Part shown: in pieces, positions 16,577 to 24,779 of the stretch | Layout: every line of letters starts with the position of its first letter | Position numbering within the stretch: position 1 is the first letter of the stretch | Assembly (NCBI GenBank): GCA_964420835.1 | Contig: CAYQUO010000005.1 | Location: 62,001-126,000 of the forward strand | Reading direction: 5' to 3' | Origin: CAYQUO01 sp964420835 | Lineage (GTDB): Bacteria > Chloroflexota > Anaerolineae > Anaerolineales > Anaerolineaceae | Length of the DNA stretch: 64,000 nt | Program-made: the position numbers and the translations under genes | Notes under the pieces: model-generated | The model's database searches: none | The model's input: only the letters and a program-made list of their open reading frames with translations | Told to the model about the DNA's origin: nothing

Positions 16577-18105
16577 TTAACTGAATAGATCCTTACCCCC
16601 TGTTCATCATAGACCACGGGGTAATCGTCAAGTTGGGAAGGAGTACCCATTTTCATCTCTCTTGGACCAAAAAAAACCAACAGCCTGCTATGATCCTTAA
16701 TAAGCTCGGATAATTCATCCTCATCCAGGTTGCCCGAAAAAAATTTCTCGATCAGGTCTTTCATTTCCTCTGCATGGACCGTTTCAAAAGGATGGCCGTA
16801 AATGACTCGCAGGGGAGTAAAGGCGGGAATGCGGTTTCCCGTTTCAGGTGCGGCTAAAACAACAGCACCAGCAGGCATGTTACGAGCCAGCCAACGAAAG
16901 GCATCCAGTTCGCCTTTCGTTAAATAAATCTCTGATGACCTGTTTTTAATTGCACTGCTGACCGACCCAAGGATCACCGCGTTTGTCATTAGCGACAACA
17001 CAAGAAAAGCCGGCCAAATAATCCTGGAAATGGATTTCCACCGATTCTCGAGCCATTCAATTCCCATCACAGACAGCCCGGCAAGTGGAATATAAAAGCC
17101 GGAAAGTAATCTGCGTTGGAGCGTCAAAGGGGAGTAAGCCAAAAGGATGCCCGCAGCAAACCAAACAGATACCAGGAGCGATCCAGTTGAAACCACCCCA
17201 TCCTTTTCTCGCACATATAGCAATAACCCTGCCAACGCAAAAACAATGGCAGGGGAAAATGAAATCAACAAATCCCACAGCGGCGGCGAAGTAGTAATGT
17301 TCTGGCGATCCCATTCTGCCAATAGTGGATCCGCATGAATAGCCAGATATTGATAAAGCACATAAGGTATTCCCCCGAGGAATACCGCGAGCAATCCGCG
17401 TAGGCAAATTTCCCTTGATTTTAACCAGATGACCAGTTTCCAAAGAACCAGGATTACCATAAGGATGACCAGCCCAAATGGAAAGATGATCGCCTCCAGA
17501 AGGGACAGGCCGGCCAATACTACAAAATTCTTTTTCAAATCCTCTTTCATCAATACAGACAACTGACACAACAATATCGCCAAGCCTAATGAGAAATGCG
17601 GGCTTGAAAACATGGTCAGAAAACCATACGCCTCGGCAACCCAGAAATCCGAGGTTAACTTGCCTGTAAATATCAACAACCACCCCAATCCAGAACCAAG
17701 CGAGATCAAAATAAAGGCTCTCGTTTGGCGGTTTTTTGAAACCCCCACAAACACCTGAACAAACCAAAAGGCACCAAATAGAAATAACAGCGCGCCCAAT
17801 ATTCTGGCAATATGAAACATTTGGATCAATGGAATGTTAAGCAAACGGGCAAGGTGTCCCAAGGCGATGTAAAAAAGAAAGATATATGCGCCAGGGCTTG
17901 TTCCTGCAGAATAGGGAAGATGAAAGCGCCATTCGCCATGCCAACCCTGGTTCATTTTGGCCAGGTAGGAGTTTCCATCGAGTGGGTTGAATAAAAACCC
18001 TCCGAAAATTAACCCATCCGTGCCATTGCTGGTTGCAACTAAGTACGGAGCGATAATTAAGGTTAGAACAAGAACGCCAGTTAAGACATATGTTGCATTT
18101 TTCAT
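16573..18105 (-). CDS. GT-C-like polytopic membrane protein (copy A1), first gene of operon
   Basis: A protein of about 510 residues beginning MKNATYVLTG, with about 10-12 membrane segments. It shares GNSYLAKMNQGWHGEW near residue 47 and ETGNRIPAFTPLRVIYGHPFETV near the C-terminus with copy A2, so the two are paralogues. Its soluble C-terminal tail (about 90 residues) has no known domain. The frame is open further upstream, but the ATG at 18105 is preferred because a well-formed promoter ends 12 nt before it; a GTG lies directly before this ATG in frame. No ribosome-binding site is visible, so it may be translated from a near-leaderless mRNA. Confidence 0.65.
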   Translation of the reverse strand: MKNATYVLTGVLVLTLIIAPYLVATSNGTDGLIFGGFLFNPLDGNSYLAKMNQGWHGEWRFHLPYSAGTSPGAYIFLFYIALGHLARLLNIPLIQMFHIARILGALLFLFGAFWFVQVFVGVSKNRQTRAFILISLGSGLGWLLIFTGKLTSDFWVAEAYGFLTMFSSPHFSLGLAILLCQLSVLMKEDLKKNFVVLAGLSLLEAIIFPFGLVILMVILVLWKLVIWLKSREICLRGLLAVFLGGIPYVLYQYLAIHADPLLAEWDRQNITTSPPLWDLLISFSPAIVFALAGLLLYVREKDGVVSTGSLLVSVWFAAGILLAYSPLTLQRRLLSGFYIPLAGLSVMGIEWLENRWKSISRIIWPAFLVLSLMTNAVILGSVSSAIKNRSSEIYLTKGELDAFRWLARNMPAGAVVLAAPETGNRIPAFTPLRVIYGHPFETVHAEEMKDLIEKFFSGNLDEDELSELIKDHSRLLVFFGPREMKMGTPSQLDDYPVVYDEQGVRIYSVK

Positions 18106-18117
18106 CACTATAGAAAA

Positions 18118-18146
18118 AGTATACCTGACAAGATATACACGGGCAA
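18118..18146 (-). promoter_or_regulatory. Promoter of the four-gene membrane operon
   Basis: On the minus strand TTGCCC (18141-18146), a 17-nt spacer, and TATACT (18118-18123). The predicted start is only about 3-6 nt before the first start codon, so the 5' leader is minimal. Confidence 0.65.
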
Positions 18147-18180
18147 ATTCATGTTGGTTCAATCCAATGGTGCAATTCCC

Positions 18181-18209
18181 TTGCCTTCTTAGTGGCCTGT
18201 ACCTATAAT
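18181..18209 (+). promoter_or_regulatory. Promoter giving a leaderless mRNA for the zinc-ribbon coiled-coil protein
   Basis: TTGCCT (18181-18186), 17-nt spacer, TATAAT (18204-18209), then 7 nt to the ATG at 18217. There is no Shine-Dalgarno sequence. It faces away from the operon promoter at 18118-18146. Confidence 0.75.
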
Positions 18210-18216
18210 AAAGAAA

Positions 18217-18918
18217 ATGAATCAGGCTTCCCACTTATTCCAACTTCAAACCATTGATTCAGGGATTGAAAATGCCAATTTCCGAATTGAAGAAATTAAT
18301 TCTATTTTGGCCACAAATATCGAACGACAAAATGCTGAAAACCAGGTCAAAGAGAACGAAAACTTTGCCAGGGCTGCAAGAAACAAACTAAGACAGATTG
18401 AAGACGAAGTACAAACGGTTCAGGCCAAGATTGAAACATCTGAGGCTGCCATGTATGGTGGTAAGATCCAAAATCCAAAAGAACTACAAGACCTGCAATC
18501 TGAAACAGCAGCATTAAAAAGACGCCTGGCCAATCTGGAAGAAAATCAACTGGAGGCCATGATCGCGCTTGAAGATGAAGACCAAAAATTGAAACTGTCC
18601 TTGGATGCATTGGACAGGGTCATTGCCGACCTCGCCACCCAACAAGCCACATTGCATGGAGAAAAGGCCCAATTGAACAAAATTGTGGAACGATTGCAAA
18701 CTGAGCGTAAAGCCATTCAGGTTTCTATATCTGACGAAAACCTAAAACTATATGACCGTCTTAGAGGCCAACGCAAGGGTATTGCAGTCAGTCGTATCGA
18801 GGATGGAGCCTGCCAGGCTTGCGGTGCCAGTCTTCGTCCCGCCGAGGTTCAAGTCGCAAAATCCCCAGGGCAACTTGCCTATTGTTCATCCTGTGGCAGG
18901 ATCCTTTTCGCAGGATAG
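18217..18918 (+). CDS. Coiled-coil protein with C-terminal zinc ribbon (COG1579 type)
   Basis: A 233-residue protein. Residues 1-180 are almost entirely charged heptad-like helix, predicting a long antiparallel coiled coil. The C-terminal 45 residues form a C4 zinc ribbon: CQACGASLRP followed by YCSSCGRILF. This arrangement matches COG1579 (CT398-like proteins), proposed to bind nucleic acid or, in Chlamydia, to interact with sigma-54 and type III secretion parts. No such systems are visible here, so the role is unknown. The start follows from the -10 box 7 nt upstream. The gene ends 12 nt before the convergent YggU gene. Confidence 0.85.
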   Translation: MNQASHLFQLQTIDSGIENANFRIEEINSILATNIERQNAENQVKENENFARAARNKLRQIEDEVQTVQAKIETSEAAMYGGKIQNPKELQDLQSETAALKRRLANLEENQLEAMIALEDEDQKLKLSLDALDRVIADLATQQATLHGEKAQLNKIVERLQTERKAIQVSISDENLKLYDRLRGQRKGIAVSRIEDGACQACGASLRPAEVQVAKSPGQLAYCSSCGRILFAG

Positions 18919-18930
18919 ATCGACAGGCAG

Positions 18931-19275
18931 TTATTCTCCAGCCGTCTCGCTCAAAATCAGATTTTTTATACGGACATTAAGGGTTGCAGCATCAAGGTCG
19001 TCGATGGCAACAATTTTTTCCATTCTTTTAACTCCACCAACGACCTCAATTCCCCCGGGTGGAACATTCAACACCTGGGATAAAAATGATTTTAAGGAGT
19101 GGTTGTAATCAACATCCCGTTTGGTGGTTTTTAAGTGTATCTCAATGCTTCCGTTCTTTAAAACCCGGGACACCAGGTTCTCATCAGCATCAGGGATTAC
19201 CACAACCGTAATCGCAGCACCTTTCCTGGCATCATGAAATCGAAATTTCCTTGGCACAGTTCTATCCTCAGCCAA
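18931..19275 (-). CDS. DUF167/YggU family protein
   Basis: A 114-residue small alpha-beta protein. The DUF167 core is recognisable in the strand ITVVVIPDADENLV and the segment NHSLKSFLSQVLNVPPGGIEVVGG, corresponding to the family pattern A-N-x-x-L-x-x-x-L-A-x-x-L and G-x-x-S. The function of the family is unknown. The start codon appears to be TTG and overlaps the YggT stop region by 8 nt. It is the last gene of a ylm-type cluster. Confidence 0.8.
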   Translation of the reverse strand: MAEDRTVPRKFRFHDARKGAAITVVVIPDADENLVSRVLKNGSIEIHLKTTKRDVDYNHSLKSFLSQVLNVPPGGIEVVGGVKRMEKIVAIDDLDAATLNVRIKNLILSETAGE

Positions 19276-19531
19276 GAATGAGCAACAACTGGATCAACAG
19301 GTATTCGAATATCTGAATCAGGATCACAAGAATCAACGGACTAAAATCGATGTTTGACAGCGGCGGAACAACCCTGCGAATTGGATTTAATAAAGGGTTG
19401 ATAACCCGGTCCAACAGACGCCTGAAGTTGTTGTAGGGAGGAAGTACAAAAGAGATCACAACCTGGACAATGACCAAAAAAATCAATAACCTGGAGATAT
19501 TGGAAATGAAAGAAATCAGGATTGCGATCAT
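19268..19531 (-). CDS. YggT family membrane protein
   Basis: An 87-residue protein with two membrane segments, about 1-28 and 58-85, joined by the conserved loop VLPPYNNFRRLLDRVINPLLNPIRRVVP, where the family shows P-(F/L)-x-P-(I/L)-R. YggT/YlmG proteins are linked genetically to division and osmotic tolerance, and in plastids to nucleoid or thylakoid organisation. A TATAAT ends 6 nt before the ATG, so the gene may have its own leaderless transcript as well as reading from YggS. Confidence 0.9.
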   Translation of the reverse strand: MIAILISFISNISRLLIFLVIVQVVISFVLPPYNNFRRLLDRVINPLLNPIRRVVPPLSNIDFSPLILVILIQIFEYLLIQLLLILG

Positions 19532-19537
19532 ACGGCT

Positions 19538-19543
19538 ATTATA
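19538..19543 (-). promoter_or_regulatory. -10 element 6 nt before the YggT start
   Basis: A perfect TATAAT on the minus strand is separated from the ATG at 19531 by 6 nt. No convincing -35 box is seen. Confidence 0.5.
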
Positions 19544-19561
19544 CAGGAGGGGTATATCAAC

Positions 19562-20299
19562 CTATTTATAATCCCGGGGGCCGAGAATGGCCTCGCCAAG
19601 TCGAATAAAAGTCGCCCCTTCTTCCACGGCCACTTCAAAATCGTTGGACGTTCCCATGGACAGCTCTTTCAGGTGTGCGTCGGGAATTTTTTCCTCCAGG
19701 AAATCCCGTAAACGTTTGAGAGCAGAAAAATATGTCCTGGCTTTTTCAGGGTTGGTAAAAAGCGGCGGCATGGTCATCAAACCATTCACCTGGATATGCT
19801 GAAGGCTGAAGATCGGTAGAATTTCCTGGACAAGTGACTGCCATGCCACTTGGTCCCATGCCGCCCACCCGGACTTGGTTTCTTCGCCACTCATATTGAA
19901 TTGCAGCAAAACCGGCAGAATTCTTCCTTGAACTCCACAAAGGTTGTTCATTTTCTCGGCCAGGGTGACAGAATCCAATGAATGAAAATAATCGAAATGG
20001 GATGCCACGATTTTGGCTTTCCTGCTTTGCAGGTGACCGATCATGTGCCACTTGATTTTTCCGGAGTTAACAAGTTGTGATCGTTTCTCAATCATTTCCT
20101 CCGGGTAGTTCTCCCCAAATATTGTTATGCCTGCATTGATGGCTGCCTGGATGACCGCCGTATTCTGTTTTTTGCTTACGACCACCAATTTAGTATCAGC
20201 ATGATCCCTGTTCGCGCGTTCAGCAGCCTGCCTGATCCGATCATGAATATCTTTCAATCGCAGTCGAATTTGTTCCTCGAGCAATGTTATGGTCTCCAT
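19562..20299 (-). CDS. YggS family pyridoxal phosphate homeostasis protein
   Basis: A 245-residue PLP-binding barrel protein without known catalysis that keeps vitamin B6 and amino/keto acid pools balanced. Motifs: LVVVSKKQ with the PLP Lys near position 44 (family K-x-x), IFGENYPEEM, WHMIGHLQSRKAK, HSLDSVTLAEKMN, QFNMSGEETKSGW, LSMGTSNDFEVAVEEGATFIRLGEAILGPR. Length is normal. It follows PgeF by 5 nt. No Shine-Dalgarno site precedes the ATG; TAAAAT lies 7 nt upstream, though inside the end of PgeF. Confidence 0.94.
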   Translation of the reverse strand: METITLLEEQIRLRLKDIHDRIRQAAERANRDHADTKLVVVSKKQNTAVIQAAINAGITIFGENYPEEMIEKRSQLVNSGKIKWHMIGHLQSRKAKIVASHFDYFHSLDSVTLAEKMNNLCGVQGRILPVLLQFNMSGEETKSGWAAWDQVAWQSLVQEILPIFSLQHIQVNGLMTMPPLFTNPEKARTYFSALKRLRDFLEEKIPDAHLKELSMGTSNDFEVAVEEGATFIRLGEAILGPRDYK

Positions 20300-20304
20300 A
20301 ATTG

Positions 20305-21084
20305 TTATTTTAGCCCTATCATAGCCCCAAACCGCCCTGTTTTTCCATTCTCAGCCCTGTGGGAATACCAATCCAGTGTGGAACACGCCGTACAAATCGC
20401 TGCCACCTCAATGGTGGTAACCCCCGCTCTTTCCAATAAAAGGGAATTGGCCAGCCATAAATCAAAATAGGTCTTGTTGTTATCTTCCCTCAGGATATGT
20501 GACGCCATTTCGCCAAAGTTGGCCTTTACCCTGCGAACCAAATCTTCTCCAACCTCATAATGGTCCGGGCCAATCGAAGGGCCAATTCCGGCAAACACAT
20601 TTCCAGGTTTTGATCCATAAGCCTGCACCATTTTCAAAACCGTGTGATATACCAGGTGTTTGACTGTGCCCTGCCAGCCGGCGTGTACCAGCCCCACAAC
20701 CCGCTTCACGGGGTCAAAAAGCATGATTGGGACACAATCTGCAAACCGCATTGTCAAGGTTACATTCGGGTTATCCGTCAGAATGGCATCCGCTTTTGGA
20801 TGCGGTGACTCCAATGGCCTGGGTTGTTCGGCGCAGATGACATCCCGGCTGTGAACCTGCCAAACATCAAAAATGGATGTCACCGGTCGATCGACGGCTT
20901 CAAACATCCTTCTGCGATTTTCGATTACATGCGAACGTTGGTCACCAACCGTGCCCCCCAGGTTCAAACTGTCCCAAGGTTGGGGGCTTACACCCCCAAG
21001 ACGGGTAAAGACCCCATGAACCACCGACTTAGGCATGCCATTGAATGCAAAATATTTACAGCCAGCTGAATGGACAAATGCCAT
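20305..21084 (-). CDS. pgeF: PgeF/YfiH family laccase-domain protein
   Basis: A 259-residue multicopper-like protein. The family's metal site is visible: HGVFTRLGGVS, WQVHSRDV (His), TMRFADCVPIMLFDP (Cys), and VGLVHAGWQGT (His). Members were long called polyphenol oxidases but are reported to act on peptidoglycan editing and as purine nucleoside phosphorylase/adenosine deaminase. The ATG at 21084 is preceded by AAGGA at suitable spacing, so it is preferred over the TTG one codon earlier. The order PgeF, YggS, YggT, YggU is the ylmD-E-G cluster often found next to division genes, but SepF and FtsZ are not here. Confidence 0.9.
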   Translation of the reverse strand: MAFVHSAGCKYFAFNGMPKSVVHGVFTRLGGVSPQPWDSLNLGGTVGDQRSHVIENRRRMFEAVDRPVTSIFDVWQVHSRDVICAEQPRPLESPHPKADAILTDNPNVTLTMRFADCVPIMLFDPVKRVVGLVHAGWQGTVKHLVYHTVLKMVQAYGSKPGNVFAGIGPSIGPDHYEVGEDLVRRVKANFGEMASHILREDNNKTYFDLWLANSLLLERAGVTTIEVAAICTACSTLDWYSHRAENGKTGRFGAMIGLK

Positions 21085-21094
21085 CAACTATCCT

Positions 21095-22090
21095 TCAGAT
21101 CGTATTCCGCTGGTTATATGCGGATATTTTCCGCAAAAGGGTAAGACGGGTATCAACCATCGATTCTTCAATCATGGGAAACACAAACCAGGCTGTCATA
21201 ATCCCGAACAACCCACCCGTGATTAACCTGAGGATAGGTGTACTTTCCCGCATGAAATTTACGGACGGAAACAGATCTCTTAACAGGCTGGGTAGCTGTG
21301 ATATCCCATCCAGACCCATGGGAACGAGCCCTAACAGGACCCAAATATACCAAGGGATGGGTTTGATCCGCCTGCCGGTTACCATAAAAAGCAAGCCGAA
21401 CAGAAACAAACCTCCATATATTGCTATGTCACGTTCACATAAAGCCACCTTGTATCCATAGGTTGGGTTTCCAATAAATCGACGGGCGGTGAACAGATTA
21501 ATGGCCTTTTCGCCTGTGATTTCCTCGTATGATTTCACACCCTCCATATGAGCCAGGTCCCGGGGGTAGATATTCTGTTCTCCAAACAAAAAAAAGGAAC
21601 GAAAAGCAAACTGGTGGCACAGAGGGCTGTAAGCAGTATAGATGGCTTTCGCCGGCAGGTTAAGCCCCATCTTCATGAGTACGGGTGCTAAAAATGGCAA
21701 TCCAACATATAGGACCAGGAAAAAACTGATGGCCAGCATGTATCTTTGGGTGATCCAATAGGAAACCTTGTCAGTCCTTGTAATCACTTCCCCTTTTTTT
21801 ACACGCGCTTCATACTTCGTGTCTCCCATTTTCAGGAGCTGATTCTGCCGGTCTGCCGCTGCAGCCAAGGCAACTTGAATTGCTGATCCTTCAATCGGTC
21901 TCTTCAATACATAGGGGCCGACCTCAATCAAGGGAACGTCCCCTTCCATCCTGGCTTTTAATACCGGGTCATCCTGGATTCTGATCTTTACCAGGTTGTG
22001 GGGTGTTCTGTTTTGCAATTCATCCAATTTTGCGAGGACTCTCCGGGTCTCCTCATCCTCATCTTTATAGAACAATATCACATTAATCAA
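21095..22090 (-). CDS. Glutaredoxin-like domain fused to DUF2085 membrane protein
   Basis: A 331-residue protein. The first 80 residues (VILFYKDEDEETRRVLAKL ... VPLIEVGPYVL) follow the glutaredoxin/DUF836 fold, but the usual CxxC is replaced by acidic residues, so it cannot do thiol exchange. The rest is a DUF2085 membrane domain with about five membrane segments and the conserved YSPLCHQFAFRSFFLFGEQ motif (Cys and His at the membrane surface) and YKVALCERDIAIYGG. The function of DUF2085 is unknown. The start is TTG with AAGGAAGG upstream. A thiol-transfer membrane protein, CcdA, is encoded next to it. Confidence 0.75.
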   Translation of the reverse strand: MINVILFYKDEDEETRRVLAKLDELQNRTPHNLVKIRIQDDPVLKARMEGDVPLIEVGPYVLKRPIEGSAIQVALAAAADRQNQLLKMGDTKYEARVKKGEVITRTDKVSYWITQRYMLAISFFLVLYVGLPFLAPVLMKMGLNLPAKAIYTAYSPLCHQFAFRSFFLFGEQNIYPRDLAHMEGVKSYEEITGEKAINLFTARRFIGNPTYGYKVALCERDIAIYGGLFLFGLLFMVTGRRIKPIPWYIWVLLGLVPMGLDGISQLPSLLRDLFPSVNFMRESTPILRLITGGLFGIMTAWFVFPMIEESMVDTRLTLLRKISAYNQRNTI

Positions 22091-22140
22091 ACGAACCCTT
22101 CCTTTTACGCAAAAAAATTGCTGATTAAATTACTTAAAAA

Positions 22141-22866
22141 TTAAAGGCCAAAATTTATAAACACACCAAACCGGGCAAGTTGTTCAAATGTGCCCATAAA
22201 CAGCATAAATCCAATAATGATCAGTATCACTCCCATAAATATTTGAACAACATGGAGAGTTTTTCCATACCTTTGGAGAATCTTCATTGTCCAGCCAACC
22301 GCTGCAGCAGAAAGCAGAAAAGGCACCCCCAGGCCTGCAGAATATGCGGAAAGCAGCTGTATTCCACTTCCAATTGATCCCCCATTCATAACCAATGTAT
22401 AAATGGCTCCAAGAACAGGGCCCACACATGGAGACCAGCCCGCTGAAAAGAAAACACCAATCAGAGCCGAGGTAAGATATCCTCTATTTATTTGCAGATT
22501 GGTTTTAGGTTTTACTTCATAATTAAGTAAAGGAATATGCATTATTCCGGTCAAATGGGCCCCCATGAGGATGACGATAATCCCGCCAATCCTGGCAATC
22601 CAAAAACGAATTGTGCCCAGAGCTCCACCGACCAAGGCAACAGCAATCCCAAGCGAAATAAAAATTACACTAAAACCCACAACAAACGCCAGTCCATGCA
22701 TGATTGAAGTCCATCTACCTGGCGCCAAATCAGTCTCAATTTCCGAGATGGATCGTCCGCTTAAATAACTGATATATGCCGGCACAAGTGAAAAAACACA
22801 GGGGGATAAAAATGATGCCAACCCCGCCAAAAACGCCAAACCTATAGATACCGATGCAAAAGTCAT
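22141..22866 (-). CDS. CcdA-type thiol-disulfide electron transporter
   Basis: A 241-residue protein with six membrane helices of the CcdA/DsbD-beta family, which carries reducing equivalents from cytoplasmic thioredoxin to outside thiol proteins for cytochrome c maturation or other targets. The two redox Cys sit in the family positions: ASFLSPCVFSLVPAYISYLSG in helix 1 and FSAGWSPCVGPVLGAIYTL in helix 4. No cytochrome c maturation genes or extracytoplasmic thioredoxin are in the window. AGGA lies 9 nt before the ATG. Neighbours on the same strand are the L,D-transpeptidase and the glutaredoxin-like DUF2085 protein. Confidence 0.93.
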   Translation of the reverse strand: MTFASVSIGLAFLAGLASFLSPCVFSLVPAYISYLSGRSISEIETDLAPGRWTSIMHGLAFVVGFSVIFISLGIAVALVGGALGTIRFWIARIGGIIVILMGAHLTGIMHIPLLNYEVKPKTNLQINRGYLTSALIGVFFSAGWSPCVGPVLGAIYTLVMNGGSIGSGIQLLSAYSAGLGVPFLLSAAAVGWTMKILQRYGKTLHVVQIFMGVILIIIGFMLFMGTFEQLARFGVFINFGL

Positions 22867-22896
22867 TATGAATAGTCCTGGTACATGGTTCTGGTC

Positions 22897-23967
22897 CTAT
22901 GCCGCCAGGACATCCACGATCGTCCCAATCGCCCCTTGCATTTCCAGATCGCCGGGCTCATAGCCTACAAACGGTTCCGCCCAACGGAAGATCCATTTGG
23001 CATCCTCCGGTCTGGCATTCACACAACCATGTGACCGGGGAACACCGAAATCATTGTGCCAAAAAGTGGAATGTATGGCTGAACCATCCGGATCAAAAAG
23101 GATCGTCCAGGCAATGCCAGGTGTATCCCATCCTGCACCCGTGGATCCTCCAGCCATATGAATGGATATTGATTTCCGCCAAGGCAGGTGCTGGCCTATC
23201 GGGGTTGCATACTTATCAACAGGGTTTCCCTGATAATCGTATTTACCCCCTGAAGAGATCCTGCAAAAATAAACCTCATCATTCCCCTCATAACAGGACA
23301 AGGTTTGATAATTCAGATCTACTGTAATCCGCTTGTCTCCTGCCTCGGGGTGGATCGGTTGAAGTTCTTCATTTGTCAGAGGCCGAAAGGCTTGTCCATC
23401 CGCCCAATAAATATCCCCACAATTGCCATACTTTTCATTCACCCGGTAACTCGTCCGCCCGTTTTCTGATGTTCGTATATCATCCACCCATAGGACCTGG
23501 CTGTAATACAATCTGGGCTTGGGAACCTCCTGCAGCCATGGAGAGCAGGGAGCATGTTCAGGATAAATATCCACATAAGGGATGGTTACTTCAGCCCAAA
23601 AACCTCTTCCCATCCCAGTCTCAGGAAGACTGCTTACCACCTGGTTTGGCTGGTTCTTGACGGGCTGAATGTACGGGGCATAGAGGTAACCCTCCGGGGT
23701 TTCCACCCATCGACGGCTGACGCTTCTGGGAGCCCCGATCACCTCCCGCAGCCAGACGACAATTGAATCCTCAAACACTTTTTTAATTGTGGCGGAATCA
23801 TCAGTTGGTTTTGCTTTTAACTCGATCCAGCCTTCAGTACAATTTCGGCCAAGTTGCTCTGCGTCCGGCCAGTCCTGTTGGAGTAAACCCCAATCGATCA
23901 CCGGGGACATTGCCAAAGCTCCGGCTCCGATCAAACTCTTCTTAAGAAAGTCTCTTCTGGTTAACAT
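22897..23967 (-). CDS. Tat-exported L,D-transpeptidase (YkuD)
   Basis: A 356-residue exported enzyme. The N-terminus MLTRRDFLKKSLIGAGALAM is a twin-arginine signal (RRDFLKK). A central region of about 170 residues includes SH3-like or substrate-binding material. The C-terminal YkuD domain has the catalytic motif HNDFGVPRSHGCVNARPEDA, with the nucleophile Cys and the HGC signature, and an upstream HMAGGST segment. Such enzymes form 3-3 cross-links in murein or attach proteins to it. Tat export of a YkuD enzyme is less usual than Sec. TTGACA at 24007-24012 with a poor -10 box 17 nt on may be its promoter. Confidence 0.92.
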   Translation of the reverse strand: MLTRRDFLKKSLIGAGALAMSPVIDWGLLQQDWPDAEQLGRNCTEGWIELKAKPTDDSATIKKVFEDSIVVWLREVIGAPRSVSRRWVETPEGYLYAPYIQPVKNQPNQVVSSLPETGMGRGFWAEVTIPYVDIYPEHAPCSPWLQEVPKPRLYYSQVLWVDDIRTSENGRTSYRVNEKYGNCGDIYWADGQAFRPLTNEELQPIHPEAGDKRITVDLNYQTLSCYEGNDEVYFCRISSGGKYDYQGNPVDKYATPIGQHLPWRKSISIHMAGGSTGAGWDTPGIAWTILFDPDGSAIHSTFWHNDFGVPRSHGCVNARPEDAKWIFRWAEPFVGYEPGDLEMQGAIGTIVDVLAA

Positions 23968-24044
23968 ATCTGTTTATCGGATAAAGTTAATCTAAATTAG
24001 AATTATTGTCAACACCTGCCCGCAAATAGATGACAGGGTTTTCC

Positions 24045-24758
24045 TTAATAACCCAGCAGATGTCCCAAAACCACAGCAATAGCTGGGACCGTTATGTTGT
24101 CAACATCTTTGAATGGCAGTGATTCGATCACGGACGCGACCAGCGAGATCACGGCTGTCCCAGCCAGGATGTATCCAACCGACAATTCTGTAAATCCAAA
24201 TATTCTATAGATCAGGCAGACCGAAAAGGCAAATGACCACCCACCGACGAACATGGCTACAGACCCGGCCCATGTTTTTCCAGGGGACCAGGGAAGGTGG
24301 GTTGTTTTTTTCCAGCGTTTTCCCACCACATCGGCCAGCCCATCACCACCGCAGAGGATCATCAGAGCAATAATTCCAATCATGGTATCGCGCCAATAGG
24401 CTATTGTAAGAACAACAAAGACAAGCCCATAGAACAAAGGGCCTTTTAATATTTCCCTTGCGTTCCCAGAACGGGACATCGCCTCCACCGCAGAAGGATC
24501 CTGGATCAGCCCAAGTCCCACCAGGGCGAATTGGATGACGATCCCAAGAGGTATTAAAGCCGCGAGAAACCGCGCACTGGTAATCTCCGGAAAGAGCAGC
24601 CAACACAACACAAAAATTGGGCCGGTACCAATATGAATGATCTTCCGGCTCAGGCTGCTGCTGATCCACCCCTTATGGGCAAAAAAATTGTTTAACCTTA
24701 ACCAGCCGAGTGCAATAAGCAGGGTTAGGACTGTGGCAAGCCATACGCTCCTCAACAT
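24045..24758 (-). CDS. Dolichol/phytol kinase-like CTP-dependent membrane kinase
   Basis: A 237-residue protein with about seven membrane segments. The motif CGGDGLADVVGKRWKKTTHLPWSPGKTWAGS matches the cytidylyltransferase/polyprenol-kinase superfamily (VTE5 phytol kinase, SEC59 dolichol kinase, CdsA), with the Asp of GDGLAD and the Lys of KTWAGS. SRKIIHIGTG at the N-terminus fits phytol or farnesol kinases better than CdsA. The substrate is therefore probably a prenyl alcohol phosphorylated with CTP. GGGAG lies 6 nt before the ATG. It begins 21 nt after smpB, so it is likely co-transcribed with it. Confidence 0.85.
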   Translation of the reverse strand: MLRSVWLATVLTLLIALGWLRLNNFFAHKGWISSSLSRKIIHIGTGPIFVLCWLLFPEITSARFLAALIPLGIVIQFALVGLGLIQDPSAVEAMSRSGNAREILKGPLFYGLVFVVLTIAYWRDTMIGIIALMILCGGDGLADVVGKRWKKTTHLPWSPGKTWAGSVAMFVGGWSFAFSVCLIYRIFGFTELSVGYILAGTAVISLVASVIESLPFKDVDNITVPAIAVVLGHLLGY

Positions 24759-24779
24759 TGGTACTCCCTTGCTGCGGGA

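Noticed and set aside
17057..17767. 236-codon open frame within the A1 membrane gene in another frame
   Set aside because: It lies inside a well-supported membrane protein gene with promoter and coupling, and its translation has no recognisable domain; low-stop shadow frame.
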